A stretch of DNA of 64,000 bases, from positions 1 through 64,000 of the forward strand of contig JAAZEM010000188.1 of NCBI GenBank assembly GCA_012512265.1. Direction: 5' to 3'. The notes under the pieces are model-generated. The model was not told the origin of the DNA, ran no database searches, and saw nothing but the letters and a program-made list of their open reading frames with translations. The DNA comes from Armatimonadota bacterium. GTDB taxonomy: Bacteria > Armatimonadota > JAAZEB01. Shown one piece after another: positions 50,903 through 58,630 of this stretch (positions are counted from its first letter, which is position 1; every line of letters starts with the position of its first letter). A program made the position numbers and the translations under genes.

Positions 50903-52024
50903 TCAATCAACCTGCTTGCGGAAGCGCCACATCCCGAGCGCGAAGATGAGCATGCCCAGGCCGAGCATCCAGAGGAGCTGCGGCAGGACATCTGCGAGCT
51001 CGGCGCCCCGGAGGAAGATCGCGCGCTCCGCCTTGAGGAAGTGCGTGGTGGCAATCGCGTAGGAGAGCGGGCGCAGGAGGGCCGGCACGTTCTCCACGGG
51101 GAAGATGAATCCGGAAAGCAGGATCGAGGGGTTGACCAGCAGGAACGCGGTGAGCTGCGCCTCCTGCTGAGTGCGGCTGATCGTGGAGATGAGCAGCCCG
51201 GTGCCAAGCGTGTTCAGCATCAGCCCGAGGACGCAGATGAGGACGAGCCCGGGCGAGCCGAGCATCGGCACGCGGAACCAGAAGCGGATCACCGCCAGGA
51301 TGATCGCCGCGTCGAGAAGGGCGAGGATGCCCAGCGGGATCATCTTGCCGGCCAGGAGCTCCCATCCCCGGAGGGGCGTGACCACGAGCTGCTCCAGCGT
51401 GCCCACCTCGCGCTCGCGCACGATGGAGAGGCTGGTCGCGATGGTCGTGGTGACCACCAGGACCAGGGCGAGCACGCCGGGCACCATGTAGTGCGTGCTG
51501 AGGAGCTGCGGGTTGAACCAGACGCGCGGCTGTGGGCTGACGCCTGGCCGCGTTCCCTCGTCCCGGGGGCGCCTCAGCGTCTCGATCATCAGAGACGAGT
51601 GCGCCGCTTGAAGATCGAGCGCGAGGTACTCGGCCGCGAGGGTGGCGGAGGTGGAGTCGGATCCGTCCACGAGCACCTGCACCGATGGCGTCTCGCCCCG
51701 GAGGATGCGGCGCGTGAACTCGGGCGGGATCGCGAGCGCCACTTCGGCCCGGCGGTGAGCCAGCATCCGGGGGAGGTCGCGCGGGTTCTCCACCGGGTGG
51801 ATGATGAAGTGCTGGCTGGCCGCGACCGCCTGCACAAGCGCGCGGCTCTGCTGCGAGCGGTCGCCGTCATACACTGCCAGCGGCACGTTGCGCACGTCGT
51901 TGGAGACGGCGTAGCCGACGATGATGAGCTGCAGCACCGGGGCCACGGTGAAGAGCGCCAGCGTCCGGCGGTCGCGCCGGAGCTGCTGGAACTCTTTCCG
52001 GATCATCGTGAGCAGTCGTTCCAC
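50903..52024 (-). CDS. ybhR: ABC-2 type exporter permease (YbhR-like)
   Basis: A 373-residue inner-membrane permease. One N-terminal membrane helix (LALFTVAPVLQLIIVGYAV) precedes a large periplasmic domain (about 45-170), and five or six helices follow, with the ABC-2 signature region (EREVGTLEQLVVTPLRGWELLAGK). GTG 52024 follows GGGAGG. It pairs with the second permease 21 bp upstream, in the order of E. coli ybhGFSR. The complex should move hydrophobic compounds out of the cell, driven by the two ATPases encoded next to it. Confidence 0.85.
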   Translation of the reverse strand: MERLLTMIRKEFQQLRRDRRTLALFTVAPVLQLIIVGYAVSNDVRNVPLAVYDGDRSQQSRALVQAVAASQHFIIHPVENPRDLPRMLAHRRAEVALAIPPEFTRRILRGETPSVQVLVDGSDSTSATLAAEYLALDLQAAHSSLMIETLRRPRDEGTRPGVSPQPRVWFNPQLLSTHYMVPGVLALVLVVTTTIATSLSIVREREVGTLEQLVVTPLRGWELLAGKMIPLGILALLDAAIILAVIRFWFRVPMLGSPGLVLICVLGLMLNTLGTGLLISTISRTQQEAQLTAFLLVNPSILLSGFIFPVENVPALLRPLSYAIATTHFLKAERAIFLRGAELADVLPQLLWMLGLGMLIFALGMWRFRKQVD

Positions 52025-52045
52025 CGGACCTCCCTCAGTTCATGG

Positions 52046-53212
52046 TCACAACTGCTTCCGAAAGCGCCGGGCGCACGCCAGCAGGAAGAAGGTAGCGAAC
52101 CCGGCCAGGATGAGCGCCGGGCGCCACAGCACGTCCCAGCCAACCGCTTTCAAGTAGATCCCCCGGACAATCACCAGGTAGTGCGTGGCGGGAAAAAGGT
52201 TCGATAGCGTCCTTAGCGCCGGGGGCATGTTGCGCAAGGGGAACGCGAACCCCGAGAGGAGCATCGAAGGCACGACGGTCACCATGATCGCCGCCATCAG
52301 CGCGATCTGCTGTGTCGGCGCGACGGTCGATACGAGCAGGCCGGTCCCAAGCGCCGCGAGCAGGAAGATGAGCGACAGCCCGGCGAGGAGCCACACATCG
52401 CCCCGTGGCCACACCCCGAAAAAGAGCCACCCGGCGAGCATCACCAGGAGGACGTTGCCGGCGGAGAGGAGCACATACGGGAGCAGCTTCCCCACCATCA
52501 GCTCCAGCGGCTTCACGGGAGTGGCGATGAGCGCCTCGAAAGTGCCCCGCTCTTTCTCGCGCGCCATGGCGTTGGATGTGAGGAGCGCGGCGATCATCGT
52601 CAGGATCACCGCCATCAGCCCTGGCACCAGGAAGTTGGCGCTGCGTAGCTCCGGGTTGTAGAGGACGCGAGCGCGCACGTCCAGGGCAGCCGGCTGGCGA
52701 GAGGAGACGAAGACGGCCTGATCGGAACCGCTCTCGGCGGGGGCAACCGCGCGTATCGGGTGTTCTCGCAACCACTCGCGCGAGAAGCTCTCGATCAGGC
52801 CGCGCGTGTAGCCCAGGGCGGTGCCGCCGGTGGTCGGATCGGCGCCGTCGAGGAGCACCTGAACGGGCGCGGGCTGGCCGAGACGCAGCGCGCGCTCGAA
52901 GCCGGCGGGGATGACTACACCCAGGCGCGCCCTGGCGTCCACCACCATGCGCTCCACCTCCGCCGCACGCCCGGCCGCCGGGATCACCTCGAAGTGCTCG
53001 CTCCGGTCGAAGGCGGCGACCAGCGCGCGGCTCGCCTGGCTGCGGTCGTAATCCGCGACGGCGACATGGACCCGCTTCAGGTCGAAATCCATGCCGTAGC
53101 TAAAGAGGAGCAGCTGGGTGATTGGGAGCAGCCAGATGACGGCCAGGGTGCGCGGGTCGCGCCGGATCTGAATCCACTCTTTCCGGCAGATCGCCCACAG
53201 CCGGCGCCACAT
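52046..53212 (-). CDS. ybhS: ABC-2 type exporter permease (YbhS-like)
   Basis: A 388-residue membrane protein of the same layout as its neighbour: N-terminal helix (LAVIWLLPITQLLLFSYGM), periplasmic domain, then a helix bundle with EKERGTFEALIATPVKPLELMVGK. It starts 2 bp after the stop of the ATPase gene, so the genes are translationally coupled. The two permeases resemble each other and form the transmembrane heterodimer. Confidence 0.85.
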   Translation of the reverse strand: MWRRLWAICRKEWIQIRRDPRTLAVIWLLPITQLLLFSYGMDFDLKRVHVAVADYDRSQASRALVAAFDRSEHFEVIPAAGRAAEVERMVVDARARLGVVIPAGFERALRLGQPAPVQVLLDGADPTTGGTALGYTRGLIESFSREWLREHPIRAVAPAESGSDQAVFVSSRQPAALDVRARVLYNPELRSANFLVPGLMAVILTMIAALLTSNAMAREKERGTFEALIATPVKPLELMVGKLLPYVLLSAGNVLLVMLAGWLFFGVWPRGDVWLLAGLSLIFLLAALGTGLLVSTVAPTQQIALMAAIMVTVVPSMLLSGFAFPLRNMPPALRTLSNLFPATHYLVIVRGIYLKAVGWDVLWRPALILAGFATFFLLACARRFRKQL

Positions 53213-53214
53213 CG

Positions 53215-54156
53215 CTACGCCTCCTTCCCGGAGCGGTCTGCCTCGGCAATGAGCGAGATGAAGAGATCCTCGAGCTGAACTTCCGCCGGCGTGACCCGCG
53301 CTCCGGGAAAACCGGCATCCACGAGCGCCTTCTCCAGCATCGCTTCTGGGATGGGCGTTCGCGTGCGCACGTGCAGCGCCGTGCCGAAGAGTGCCGCGTC
53401 CTCAACGCCTTCGACGCGCTCCAGCGCCTTCAGGGCGGCGAGCGCGGGCTCGACGCGCACCTCGTAGAGGGCGCCGGGCAGGCTCGCCTTCAGCTCCGCC
53501 GGGGTACCCAGGGCGATTTGCCGCCCCTGGTAGATCAGCACGGCGCGGTGGCAGTGCTCGACCTCCTCCATCACATGCGTCGTGACCATCACCGTGACGC
53601 CCTCCTCAGCCAGCCCGGCGATCAGATCCCAGAAACCACGCCGGGAGACGGGGTCGACGCCGCTCGTGGGCTCGTCCAGGAAGAGGATCTCCGGCTCGTG
53701 CGCCAGCGCGCACCCGAGTGCCAGGCGTTGCTTCCACCCAACGGAGAGCGTGCCGGTCAGCCGGTTTCGGTGCTCCTTCAGCCCGGCCATCTCCAGCACC
53801 CACTCCAGGCGCTCCTTCCGGCGCGCGCGGGGCACCCGGTAGATCCCGGCGTAGAAGAGGACATTCTCGGCGACGGTCAGGTCCTCATAGAGGCTGAAGC
53901 GCTGCGACATGTAGCCGATGCGCTCTTTGATCTGCTCGGCTTCGCGGGTGATATCGTAGCCCATCACGCTCCCGCTCCCGCTGGTGGGCCGGAGGAGTCC
54001 GCACAGCATCCGGATCGTCGTGCTCTTGCCAGAGCCGTTCGGACCCAGGAAGCCGAGGATCTCGCCCCGGTTCACGGTGAGCGAGAGGTGGTCGACCGCG
54101 ACGAAGCGCCCGAAGCGCTTCACCAGGTCTCTCGCCTCGATGATCGCCTCAGGCAT
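53215..54156 (-). CDS. ABC exporter ATPase, second half of YbhF type
   Basis: A 313-residue ATP-binding subunit: Walker A GPNGSGKST, signature LSVGWKQRL, Walker B ILFLDEPTSGVD and an intact H-loop His (TTHVMEEVEHC). The atypical LSVGW signature is that of the second half of YbhF-like proteins. ATG 54156 lies inside the upstream ATPase gene (overlap 8 bp). In E. coli both ATPase halves are one protein; here they are separate genes. The frame is open to 54312, in the complement-free region of the neighbour, but that start has no ribosome binding site. Confidence 0.87.
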   Translation of the reverse strand: MPEAIIEARDLVKRFGRFVAVDHLSLTVNRGEILGFLGPNGSGKSTTIRMLCGLLRPTSGSGSVMGYDITREAEQIKERIGYMSQRFSLYEDLTVAENVLFYAGIYRVPRARRKERLEWVLEMAGLKEHRNRLTGTLSVGWKQRLALGCALAHEPEILFLDEPTSGVDPVSRRGFWDLIAGLAEEGVTVMVTTHVMEEVEHCHRAVLIYQGRQIALGTPAELKASLPGALYEVRVEPALAALKALERVEGVEDAALFGTALHVRTRTPIPEAMLEKALVDAGFPGARVTPAEVQLEDLFISLIAEADRSGKEA

Positions 54157-55084
54157 GAGCGGCCTCCTGGGCGCGCGTGAGCGCCACGAACGCGTCTTCC
54201 AGTGACGGCGCCACGCGCTCCGGAGGCGAAGCCGTGAAGCCGGCACCGGCAAGAAGCGCCGCGAGCGCCTTGCCGTCTCCTTCGCGGAGCGAGACGTGAA
54301 GCCGGTCGCCAAACAGCTCGGCGCCCTCTACCTCCGGTCGGCCCCGGAGGAAGTCGCGCGCCGCGCGCAGGGGCTCTACACGAACCCGGTAGATCACCGC
54401 GGGGGCATATTGCTTCAGCGCCTGAGGGGTATCGACTGCGAGCAGCCGGCCCTGAGCCATGAAGCCAAGGCGGTGGCACCGCTCTGCTTCATCCAGGTAA
54501 GGCGTGGAGACAAGGAGGGTGATTCCCGCTGATGGCAGGTCGGCGAGGAGCTTCCAGAACTCCCGGCGTGAGACGGGATCGACGCCGGTCGTCGGCTCGT
54601 CGAGCAGGATCACCTCCGGACGGTGGATGAGGGTGCAGATCAGCGCGAGCTTTTGCTTCATGCCACCAGAAAGGTCTTGTGCACGCCGGTCACGGAAGGG
54701 CGCCAGGCGCGTCATCTGAAGGAGCTCGGCCTCTCGCTCGCGCCGCGCGGCCCGGGGAACGCCGAACATCTCGGCGAAGAAGGCAATGTTTTCGGCGACG
54801 GTCAATTCGCCATACATGCTGAAGCGCTGCGAGAGGTAACCGAGGCGCGGGCGCACGCTCTCCGGGTCGCGCACGATATCATGCCCGGCGACGCGGAGGA
54901 TGCCCTCATCGGGCGGGAAGAGCGCCGCCAGGAGGCGCATCATCGTGGTCTTGCCGGCGCCGTCCGGGCCGACCAGGCCGAAGATCTCTCCCCGGGGGAT
55001 GGCGAGCGACACCCCGTCCACGGCGACCACGTCGCCGAAGCGCTTGCGCACGCCCTCGGCCAGGATTGCCAGCTCAGCGGCCAT
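54149..55084 (-). CDS. ABC exporter ATPase, first half of YbhF type
   Basis: A 311-residue ATP-binding subunit: Walker A GPDGAGKTT, signature LSGGMKQKL, Walker B VILLDEPTTGVD. The H-loop reads VSTPYLDEAERC, with Pro where the catalytic His is expected, so this site is probably degenerate and the partner ATPase does the hydrolysis. ATG 55084 follows AGGGAGCGGGCA and overlaps the end of the membrane-fusion gene by 11 bp. Confidence 0.87.
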   Translation of the reverse strand: MAAELAILAEGVRKRFGDVVAVDGVSLAIPRGEIFGLVGPDGAGKTTMMRLLAALFPPDEGILRVAGHDIVRDPESVRPRLGYLSQRFSMYGELTVAENIAFFAEMFGVPRAARREREAELLQMTRLAPFRDRRAQDLSGGMKQKLALICTLIHRPEVILLDEPTTGVDPVSRREFWKLLADLPSAGITLLVSTPYLDEAERCHRLGFMAQGRLLAVDTPQALKQYAPAVIYRVRVEPLRAARDFLRGRPEVEGAELFGDRLHVSLREGDGKALAALLAGAGFTASPPERVAPSLEDAFVALTRAQEAAHA

Positions 55085-56702
55085 TGCCCGCTCCCTGGCC
55101 ATCGAAGAGCGCGTCGGCGGGTAGCCCCGGCTTCAGCTTCCCGCTCGAGTTCTCCACCGCCACCTTCACCCAGAAGACGAGCTGGGTGCGCTGCTCCTGC
55201 GTCTGCACGTTTTTCGGGGTGAACTCGGGGATCTGGCTCAGCTCGACCACGCGCCCCGGAAACTCCTCTCCCGGAAAGGCATCGACGCGCACTCGTGCCG
55301 GAGTCCCCACGCCGATCTGCCCGAGGAGCGTGACCGGGAGATAGACCTTCACCCAGGTGTCGCGCGGGTTGACCAGCGTGAGGATGCTCTGCCCTGCGGA
55401 GATGACTTCGCCCTCCTCGGCGATCTGCTCGGCGACCACGCCATCGATCGGCGCCATGATCCGGGCATCATCCAGGCGGGCGCGAAGCTGATCGAGGGCT
55501 GCCTTCGCCTGGTCGCGGGCGGCGCGCGCGGCTTGAACCGCCTCAGGAGTTGCACCGGCCCGAAGCAGCTCCAGCTGGGCGCGCGCTTCCTCCACCTGGT
55601 GCGCAGTGACGCGGACCTGTGCCTCCGCGGTCTCGCGTTGCCCGCGCGCCTGAAGCCGCTCGCGATAGAGCCGACGCGCGTTGGCGAGCGCCGTCTCGCA
55701 CCCTTCAACGTTTGCCTGCGCCCGGCGCAGTTCGGCTTCCGCGGCGGCGATCTCCTCTTCGCGCGTTCCCGCTTCCAGGAGGGCGACCTGCGCTTCGAGC
55801 CGGCGGACTTCGGCCTCGGCCTGCTCCTTCTCCTCGGGCCGGGTTCCAGCGTGGAGGGCGCGCGCCCGGGCCCGAGCGGCATCCACGGCGGCACGGGCGC
55901 GGTCTCGGGCGGTGAGGGCGTCATCCAGTTGCTGGCGGGCCACGGCGCCCTCCTGGAACAGCTTCTGGGTGCGCTTCAGCGTGGCTTCAGCGTTCTCCAA
56001 CACCGCCTCGGCCTGGGCCAGGCCGGCCTCCGCCTCCTGGATCTCCTCCTCCCGGGGGCCTTTCCGCGCGAGCGCCAGGCGTGCCTTCGCGGAGGCCAGG
56101 GCGGCGCGGGCCTGGTCCAGCTCCTCGGGCCGGGGGCCGGCGCGCAGGAGGGAGAGCCGCGCCCGCGCCTGCTGCTCCTGGGCACGCGCGGCGCGCAGGT
56201 TTGCTTCGGCGGTATCAACCTGGCGTTTGAGCTCAGTGCTGGTCTCATGGCCCTCCCGGGCTGTTCGTGCCGCGTCCAGAGCGCCGGAGTGCGCGGCTTC
56301 GGCCCGGGCGAGCGCGGCGCGAGCGCGCGCCAGCTCCTCGGGCCGGGCGCCTTTCTCCAGCTCTTGCAGCCGCGCCTCCGCGGCGGCGACCGCCGCCTCC
56401 AGCTCGGCCTGCTTCGCCTCCAGCTCGCGCGCGTCGAGCCGGGCGAGTGGCTGGCCGCACTTCACGACATCGCCCTCATCGGCGAGGAGGCGTTCCAGGC
56501 GCCCGGAGAGCTTCGAGCTCACCGCGACCTGGGTCATCTCGACCGTGCCGGAAGCGATGATCACGCCTTCGGGTGTTTCTGCCGCCCGGCGCGACATGCC
56601 CGCGCGATAGACCAGCAGCCCCGCGACGATGGCAATCGCCAGCACGGGCACGGCCACGCGCACGCGGGAGTGAGTGAGACTCATCTTCTTTCCGATCCTC
56701 AT
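55074..56702 (-). CDS. ybhG: HlyD-family membrane-fusion protein (YbhG-like)
   Basis: A 542-residue periplasmic adaptor anchored by one N-terminal helix (VAVPVLAIAIVAGLLVYRAG). The biotinyl-lipoyl half-motifs (VSSKLSGRLERLLADEGDVV near 60-80 and MAPIDGVVAEQIAEEGEVI near 430) flank a very long coiled-coil hairpin rich in Ala, Glu and Arg (about 95-420), roughly 200 residues longer than in E. coli YbhG. It links the inner-membrane pump to an outer-membrane channel, not encoded here. ATG 56684 is an alternative start. It is the first structural gene after the regulator. Confidence 0.87.
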   Translation of the reverse strand: MRIGKKMSLTHSRVRVAVPVLAIAIVAGLLVYRAGMSRRAAETPEGVIIASGTVEMTQVAVSSKLSGRLERLLADEGDVVKCGQPLARLDARELEAKQAELEAAVAAAEARLQELEKGARPEELARARAALARAEAAHSGALDAARTAREGHETSTELKRQVDTAEANLRAARAQEQQARARLSLLRAGPRPEELDQARAALASAKARLALARKGPREEEIQEAEAGLAQAEAVLENAEATLKRTQKLFQEGAVARQQLDDALTARDRARAAVDAARARARALHAGTRPEEKEQAEAEVRRLEAQVALLEAGTREEEIAAAEAELRRAQANVEGCETALANARRLYRERLQARGQRETAEAQVRVTAHQVEEARAQLELLRAGATPEAVQAARAARDQAKAALDQLRARLDDARIMAPIDGVVAEQIAEEGEVISAGQSILTLVNPRDTWVKVYLPVTLLGQIGVGTPARVRVDAFPGEEFPGRVVELSQIPEFTPKNVQTQEQRTQLVFWVKVAVENSSGKLKPGLPADALFDGQGAGNGR

Positions 56703-56771
56703 GCCGCCGCGATGAGCGCGGCGTGCCTTGATCCAAGCCAGGGGGCTCGCGTCGAATGGATCGACCTTCGC

Positions 56772-57413
56772 TTATTTCCGGGCGCCTGTCGCCTTGGCAG
56801 GCGCGTCGCCCAGTGGGTCGCGCAAGCCATCCACCAGAAGGTCGACGCTCTCCTCCATGAGCGCGTCGATACGCGAGCCGTCTTCAAAGAACGCCGGTCC
56901 TTCCAACAGGAAGAGTTGCAGTAGCGAGGAGAGGAAGAGGCGGATCGCCGTCTCCAGCCTCTCCGGGCGATAGCCAGTCAGGTCCGCGTGCGCGCGCACG
57001 GCTTCCGCAGCGAGGGGCAGCCCGGCGGCCAGCGTCTCGCGGAGGGCGCGGCCCATTTCGGGCACGCGATGGATCTCCCGGATGACGAGCGTGACCAGGT
57101 GATGGCGCTCGCGGATGAAGCGCCGCCAGCGGGTGCCCAGCTCCAGAAGCTGGTCGCGCAGAGGCGCCTGACCTTCGAGCGCGGCGAACTCGCGCAAGTA
57201 GGGGAGAAACGAGTGCCGCTGGAACACCCCGCGCAGCACCGCTTCCTTGCTCTCGAAGTGGAGATAGATGACCGGCTCGGTGATCCCCGCGCGCCGGGCC
57301 AGCTCGCGCGTGGTCGTGGCCGCGTAACCTTTCTCGGCAAACAGCTCGAGCGCCGCGTCCAGGATCCGCTCGCGCCGCTCCTCAGCCGTCAATCGCTTCC
57401 GCTTCTCCGCCAT
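56772..57413 (-). CDS. TetR/AcrR-family repressor (CecR-like)
   Basis: A 213-residue regulator. The N-terminal helix-turn-helix (RILDAALELFAEKGYAATTT, RRAGITEPVIYLHFESKEA) is the usual TetR DNA-binding domain; the ligand domain is helical with FLSSLLQLFLLEGPAFFED. ATG 57413 has AAAGGTGA 4 nt upstream; ATG 57437 is possible. It heads the operon that encodes the exporter, as in E. coli cecR-ybhGFSR, so autorepression through the operator at 57444-57465 is likely. The effector is unknown. Confidence 0.85.
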   Translation of the reverse strand: MAEKRKRLTAEERRERILDAALELFAEKGYAATTTRELARRAGITEPVIYLHFESKEAVLRGVFQRHSFLPYLREFAALEGQAPLRDQLLELGTRWRRFIRERHHLVTLVIREIHRVPEMGRALRETLAAGLPLAAEAVRAHADLTGYRPERLETAIRLFLSSLLQLFLLEGPAFFEDGSRIDALMEESVDLLVDGLRDPLGDAPAKATGARK

Positions 57414-57443
57414 CGTCACCTTTCTATCCAGGCCCATCAGCGA

Positions 57444-57465
57444 ACTTAGTAATCACTAGCTAAGT
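57444..57465. promoter_or_regulatory. Probable TetR-type operator
   Basis: An inverted repeat ACTTAG-N10-CTAAGT of 22 bp overlaps the -10 box and the start region of the regulator promoter. Its length and place are typical of TetR-family operators. It also lies upstream of the divergent YwiC-like gene. Confidence 0.65.
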
Positions 57466-57491
57466 ATATTCCAACGCCCTCCCGGCGTCAA
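57463..57491 (-). promoter_or_regulatory. Promoter of the regulator-exporter operon
   Basis: On the minus strand TTGACG (57486-57491) and TATACT (57463-57468) are separated by 17 bp. The -10 is overlapped by the palindromic operator. The region is A+T-rich relative to its surroundings. Confidence 0.75.
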
Positions 57492-57613
57492 TAGGTGTTT
57501 TCGATTGTTTGCGATTGGCGCGCCGGTCTTGCGGCAGGGATGGGGGCCTGCGCCGCGAATCCACCGGTAAGCCGTGGTGAGAGGCCGTGAGGGGGAGGCT
57601 TGGAGAGTATCGG

Positions 57614-58420
57614 ATGGCGAAAGGCGCGAGGGTGCTCCTGCCAGCGGAGCATGGGTCGTGGTCGCTGATGCTCACGCCGTTCCTGATTGGCGCGGGCGTG
57701 GCCTGGGTGGCAGGGCATGAGACGAGTGGCCTGGCGCTGACGCTCGCGCTCGTGGCGGTGCTGGCGCTCTTTCTTGCGCGGCAACCGCTGGCGACGTGGC
57801 TGCGCGCTCGAACACGCGCGCCCGAGGCCGCGGCGGAGGCCTTCCGGTGGGGCCTCGCGATGCTGGTGGTCGCGGCGCTCACCGGCCTGGGCCTGCTTGC
57901 CCTGGGGCGGGGCGTGGTTCTGTGGCTGGCACTGCCCGCGGCAATGCTCCTCGCGGTCACCCTGGCGATGAGCTCGTGGCTGGGGCCACGCCGGCTGGCG
58001 ACGGAGCTCGCGGGTGTGGCCGGCCTGGCGCTTGCCGCCCCGGCGGCCTACGTGGCCGGAACGGGGGCACTCGACGCGACCGCGGCGGGTGTCTGGGCGA
58101 TCAGCGCGTTGTATAGCGGGCTTAGCGTGGTCTACGTGCGCCTGCGCCTCCACCAGCGCAACGAACGGGTATCGCGTGGCGAGGGGATATGGGTGGTCGT
58201 GGCGCATCTCCTGGGGGGAGCGGCCGTTCTGGCAGGGATCCGGGCGGGGTGGCTTCCCGCTCTCCTGGCGCTTCCCTTCGGGCTGATGGCGGCGCGTGCG
58301 GCGGTCGCGGCGTGGCGCAACCCGCCGCTGGAGAGCGTGCGCCGGTTCGGGTTCACCGAGATGGCACTGGCGCTTTGCTTTGCCGCGCTGGCGATCTTCG
58401 CCTACGCGCGAGAGTACTAG
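57614..58420 (+). CDS. YwiC-like integral membrane protein
   Basis: A 268-residue protein with about eight hydrophobic helices, starting MAKGARVLLPAEHGSWSLML. The PxEHGSW motif near the N-terminus is the mark of the YwiC-like family (PF14256). The family's role is not established; a link to nitrate or anaerobic respiration loci was noted in Bacillus. ATG 57614 follows GGAG by about 10 nt. It is divergent from the TetR gene across the operator and ends with a TAG supplied by repeat copy B. Confidence 0.8.
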   Translation: MAKGARVLLPAEHGSWSLMLTPFLIGAGVAWVAGHETSGLALTLALVAVLALFLARQPLATWLRARTRAPEAAAEAFRWGLAMLVVAALTGLGLLALGRGVVLWLALPAAMLLAVTLAMSSWLGPRRLATELAGVAGLALAAPAAYVAGTGALDATAAGVWAISALYSGLSVVYVRLRLHQRNERVSRGEGIWVVVAHLLGGAAVLAGIRAGWLPALLALPFGLMAARAAVAAWRNPPLESVRRFGFTEMALALCFAALAIFAYAREY

Positions 58421-58575
58421 CCCGAAGTATTCACCAGAATACTTTTTCAAGAAGACACATGCCTGGTGACATATGTCGCCACAGGCGTCCGGAGGCACAA
58501 TGTTTCGGGGCTGTGCCCGCGAACCCGCACCACGCTTGGCAGAGAGACTTCTTTTCATTATTCTGATGAATCATG
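58417..58575. repeat. Palindrome-ended ~160-bp element, copy B
   Basis: Same ends as copy A (50714-50876): CTAGCCC, hairpin GAAGTATTC-ACCA-GAATACTTT followed by TTTC, and at the right CATTATTC-TGAT-GAATCATG (one mismatch). In this copy the left hairpin plus T run makes a good terminator for the YwiC-like gene. The interior has its own palindrome, GGTGACATATGTCGCC (58464-58479), not found in copy A. The element touches the stop codon of the gene before it exactly as copy A does. Confidence 0.75.
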
Positions 58576-58630
58576 CGGGCAGGGGTACTTTGAGCGCGCG
58601 GGAGGCATTCGGAAGGAACCGGGGGAAAAG

